This document shows, piece after piece, positions 62,641 to 64,000 of a stretch of DNA of 64,000 nt. This stretch comes from Desulfarculales bacterium UBA702 (GTDB lineage: Bacteria > Desulfobacterota > Syntrophobacteria > Syntrophobacterales > Syntrophobacteraceae), in the NCBI GenBank assembly GCA_002298165.1, contig DBMI01000016.1, positions 4,364-68,363 on the forward strand, given 5' to 3'. The notes under the pieces are model-generated. The model was given only the letters and a program-made list of their open reading frames with translations. It was not told the origin of the DNA and did no database searches. The translations under genes were made by a program, and so were the position numbers. How positions within the stretch are numbered: the stretch's first letter is position 1; each line of letters opens with the position of its first letter.

Positions 62641-63791
62641 CATCCGTACGATATGATTTTTTTTCCGAACTTTTCCCGGATGCCGTCCAGGGCCGTTTGA
62701 AGGGTATTTTCTTTTCGTAGCGGATCCTTTTCCCAGGTAAAAAATGAAAGCTGGCTGAAAGGCATTGCAAGATCGTAAAATTCAAGGATCATCCTTCGAA
62801 TGGCAACTCGCCGACAAAAAAGCTTGTGAAAAAGGGGGAGGATCGACCGGAAAAACAACCGGTCAGACTCGACCACCTGGGGGTGAAGCTTTTTTCGCGC
62901 TTCGACGGACATTCCGTCGGCGTACCGGATTTCCATCCTTAGCTGTCCCGGGCGGCGGTTGTTCCGCCTAAGTGCCCATCCAGCCTCCTCGACTTGTCGG
63001 AAAAGAATCAATTCAAGTCTGGCCAGGTCTATTTCATCCCTGTCCAGGACCTTTGCCATCGAAAATCGCTGGGTTCTTCGGGATGGGAGCACCGGGGCCG
63101 GATCGATGCCCCTGGCGATCTTTAGGAGTCGCCCCGCCGTCCCGCCGAATACCCCGGAAAGCATGTCCAGGGAAAACGATGCCAACTCGCCTATCTTTTG
63201 GACATTAAAGCCTGCAAGCCTGGAAAGCGTAACCTGGCCAACCCCCGGGAGCAGGCGGAGGGGCAGGGGAGCTAAAAAGGGTTCCTCGTTTCCCGGAAAA
63301 ATAAAGCTCAGGTCGCCCGCATCGGTACAATTTGCGGCAACCTGGCTTACCAGCTTGTTCGAGGCAAGTCCTATACGGGAGTGAAGCCCCATTTGCCCCG
63401 CTATTTCCTTTTCCATCAGGCACGCGGTATCGGGTCCAGGTCCCCAAAGCCGTCGTGTTCCGGTTATGTCTATGAAATACCCGCCTGGAGATGTCCCTTC
63501 GACCAGCGGCGAAAACCGGGCAAATTCCCGCACTATTTCACGGTGCCGTTCGCGGTAATAATAGTAATCTGACGGTACGACCTGGATACGGCGGCATATA
63601 CGGCGTGCACGGCTAAGCGGCATTCCCTCGAAAAGGCCCTCTTTCCTGGCAATCCCGTTTACGCCCTGGATAATGGACCTTTCGCCCGGTTCGGCCAAAA
63701 CAAGAGGACGCTTCTTCAGCTCCGGCCGCCTGAGTTCCTCGACTGCCGCGCAGAAATTCGAAATTCCGATATGAACAATATCGCGAAACAT
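62625..63791 (-). CDS. imuB: ImuB-like Y-family polymerase homologue, catalytic residues lost
   Basis: The 388-residue protein aligns with DinB/UmuC-type polymerases but is probably inactive. Motif I reads HIGISNFCAAVE, where the metal-binding DMD should be (now Gly9 and Ser11). The SLDE motif is SPGG at 101-104, so both catalytic acids are replaced. The finger, helix-hairpin-helix (LLPGVGQVTLSRLAG) and little-finger regions remain. This fits ImuB, the non-catalytic clamp-binding hub of the ImuA-ImuB-DnaE2 mutasome. It precedes dnaE2 on the same strand; imuA is not in the window but may lie beyond 64 kb. The end is encoded by tandem repeats. Confidence 0.85.
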   Translation of the reverse strand: MFRDIVHIGISNFCAAVEELRRPELKKRPLVLAEPGERSIIQGVNGIARKEGLFEGMPLSRARRICRRIQVVPSDYYYYRERHREIVREFARFSPLVEGTSPGGYFIDITGTRRLWGPGPDTACLMEKEIAGQMGLHSRIGLASNKLVSQVAANCTDAGDLSFIFPGNEEPFLAPLPLRLLPGVGQVTLSRLAGFNVQKIGELASFSLDMLSGVFGGTAGRLLKIARGIDPAPVLPSRRTQRFSMAKVLDRDEIDLARLELILFRQVEEAGWALRRNNRRPGQLRMEIRYADGMSVEARKKLHPQVVESDRLFFRSILPLFHKLFCRRVAIRRMILEFYDLAMPFSQLSFFTWEKDPLRKENTLQTALDGIREKFGKKIISYGWTGDG

Positions 63792-63801
63792 GGAAGTGCC
63801 T

Positions 63802-63843
63802 GTTACGGGTTGTGAGTTGCGAGTTACGAGTTACGGGTTGAGC
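63802..63843. repeat. Heptanucleotide array upstream of imuB
   Basis: Six imperfect 7-bp units (GTTACGG, GTTGTGA, GTTGCGA, GTTACGA, GTTACGG, GTTGAGC) lie on the plus strand, ending 11 bp from the imuB start codon. They are the same family as the array between imuB and dnaE2. Confidence 0.75.
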
Positions 63844-63978
63844 GGGTAGGCGGATAATAAATCCCATAGCCGTCAAATTAAGAGATTTGATGGAATTCCA
63901 ACCCTGGTTATAGCCAGGTCTCCCCGGGCTGTTGCCCAAACCCGGTGCATTGATTTATCGAGATCTCAGCTTCGAACA

Positions 63979-64000
63979 CATCGTCATTCCCGCATGCTTC
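63979..64000. repeat. Possible dispersed-repeat fragment at the window edge
   Basis: CGTCATTCCCGCATGCTTC resembles the left end of a common short palindromic repeat (CGTCATTCCCGC...GCGGGAAT). The window stops before the other arm, so the identity is uncertain. Confidence 0.3.

Overview
The window looks like a chromosomal segment of a sulfate-reducing or syntrophic member of the Desulfobacterota (the former Deltaproteobacteria). The strongest sign is a complete qrcABCD operon (periplasmic cytochrome to menaquinone reductase). Other signs are a double-length UvrA, a MoeA fused to a substrate-binding-protein domain, a Mla-type lipid transporter of a diderm envelope, and a sigma-54 type promoter before glnA. 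The lineage is inferred from gene content only. There is no prophage, no CRISPR array and no transposase gene; almost everything reads as core chromosome.

Layout. 0.2-4.3 kb: IHF alpha and a Mla lipid-transport operon (permease with STAS domain, ATPase, MCE protein, lipoprotein), convergent with a divergent DnaA paralogue (4.2-5.6 kb). 6.3-9.1 kb: an apparently exported Memo-AMMECR1 fusion, a small secreted protein and a lipoprotein. 9.2-9.4 kb: tRNA-Gln and tRNA-Glu with their terminator. 9.5-16.8 kb, minus strand: a CheY-like receiver, an amino-acid ABC permease and binding protein without ATPase, an RNase II/R protein and MutS. 17.1-22.8 kb: tandem UvrA. 22.9-26.0 kb: amidotransferase, monohaem cytochrome, SRP RNA, a TraB/ChaN-like protein and a HAD phosphatase. 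26.1-29.1 kb: nadB and two membrane proteins. 29.3-34.5 kb: the qrc operon with its terminator.

35.0-39.7 kb: a plus-strand run of endonuclease-family protein, nitrilase-family amidase, MoeA-PBP fusion and a PflA-like radical SAM enzyme. 39.8-43.6 kb: an Nramp metal transporter, a small inverted-repeat element and two double-domain universal stress proteins around a degenerate receiver. 43.8-46.9 kb: a sulfotransferase-like protein, APS kinase and an IMPase/CysQ-family phosphatase, which together could form a PAPS-dependent sulfation module. 47.1-50.3 kb: a MoaD/ThiS-type carrier, minCDE and a HAD protein. 50.7-57.2 kb: nitrogen assimilation (nadE, glnB, glnD, glnA). 57.6-59.5 kb: three small genes. 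59.5-63.8 kb: an SOS-type mutasome pair (ImuB-like Y-family protein and DnaE2) bracketed by heptanucleotide tandem arrays.

The most unusual items are the heptamer arrays that encode the end of imuB and lie beside the dnaE2 start, the DnaA paralogue with a lost Walker B motif, the PAPS module, the exported Memo-AMMECR1 fusion and the nitrilase/MoeA-PBP/radical SAM operon.
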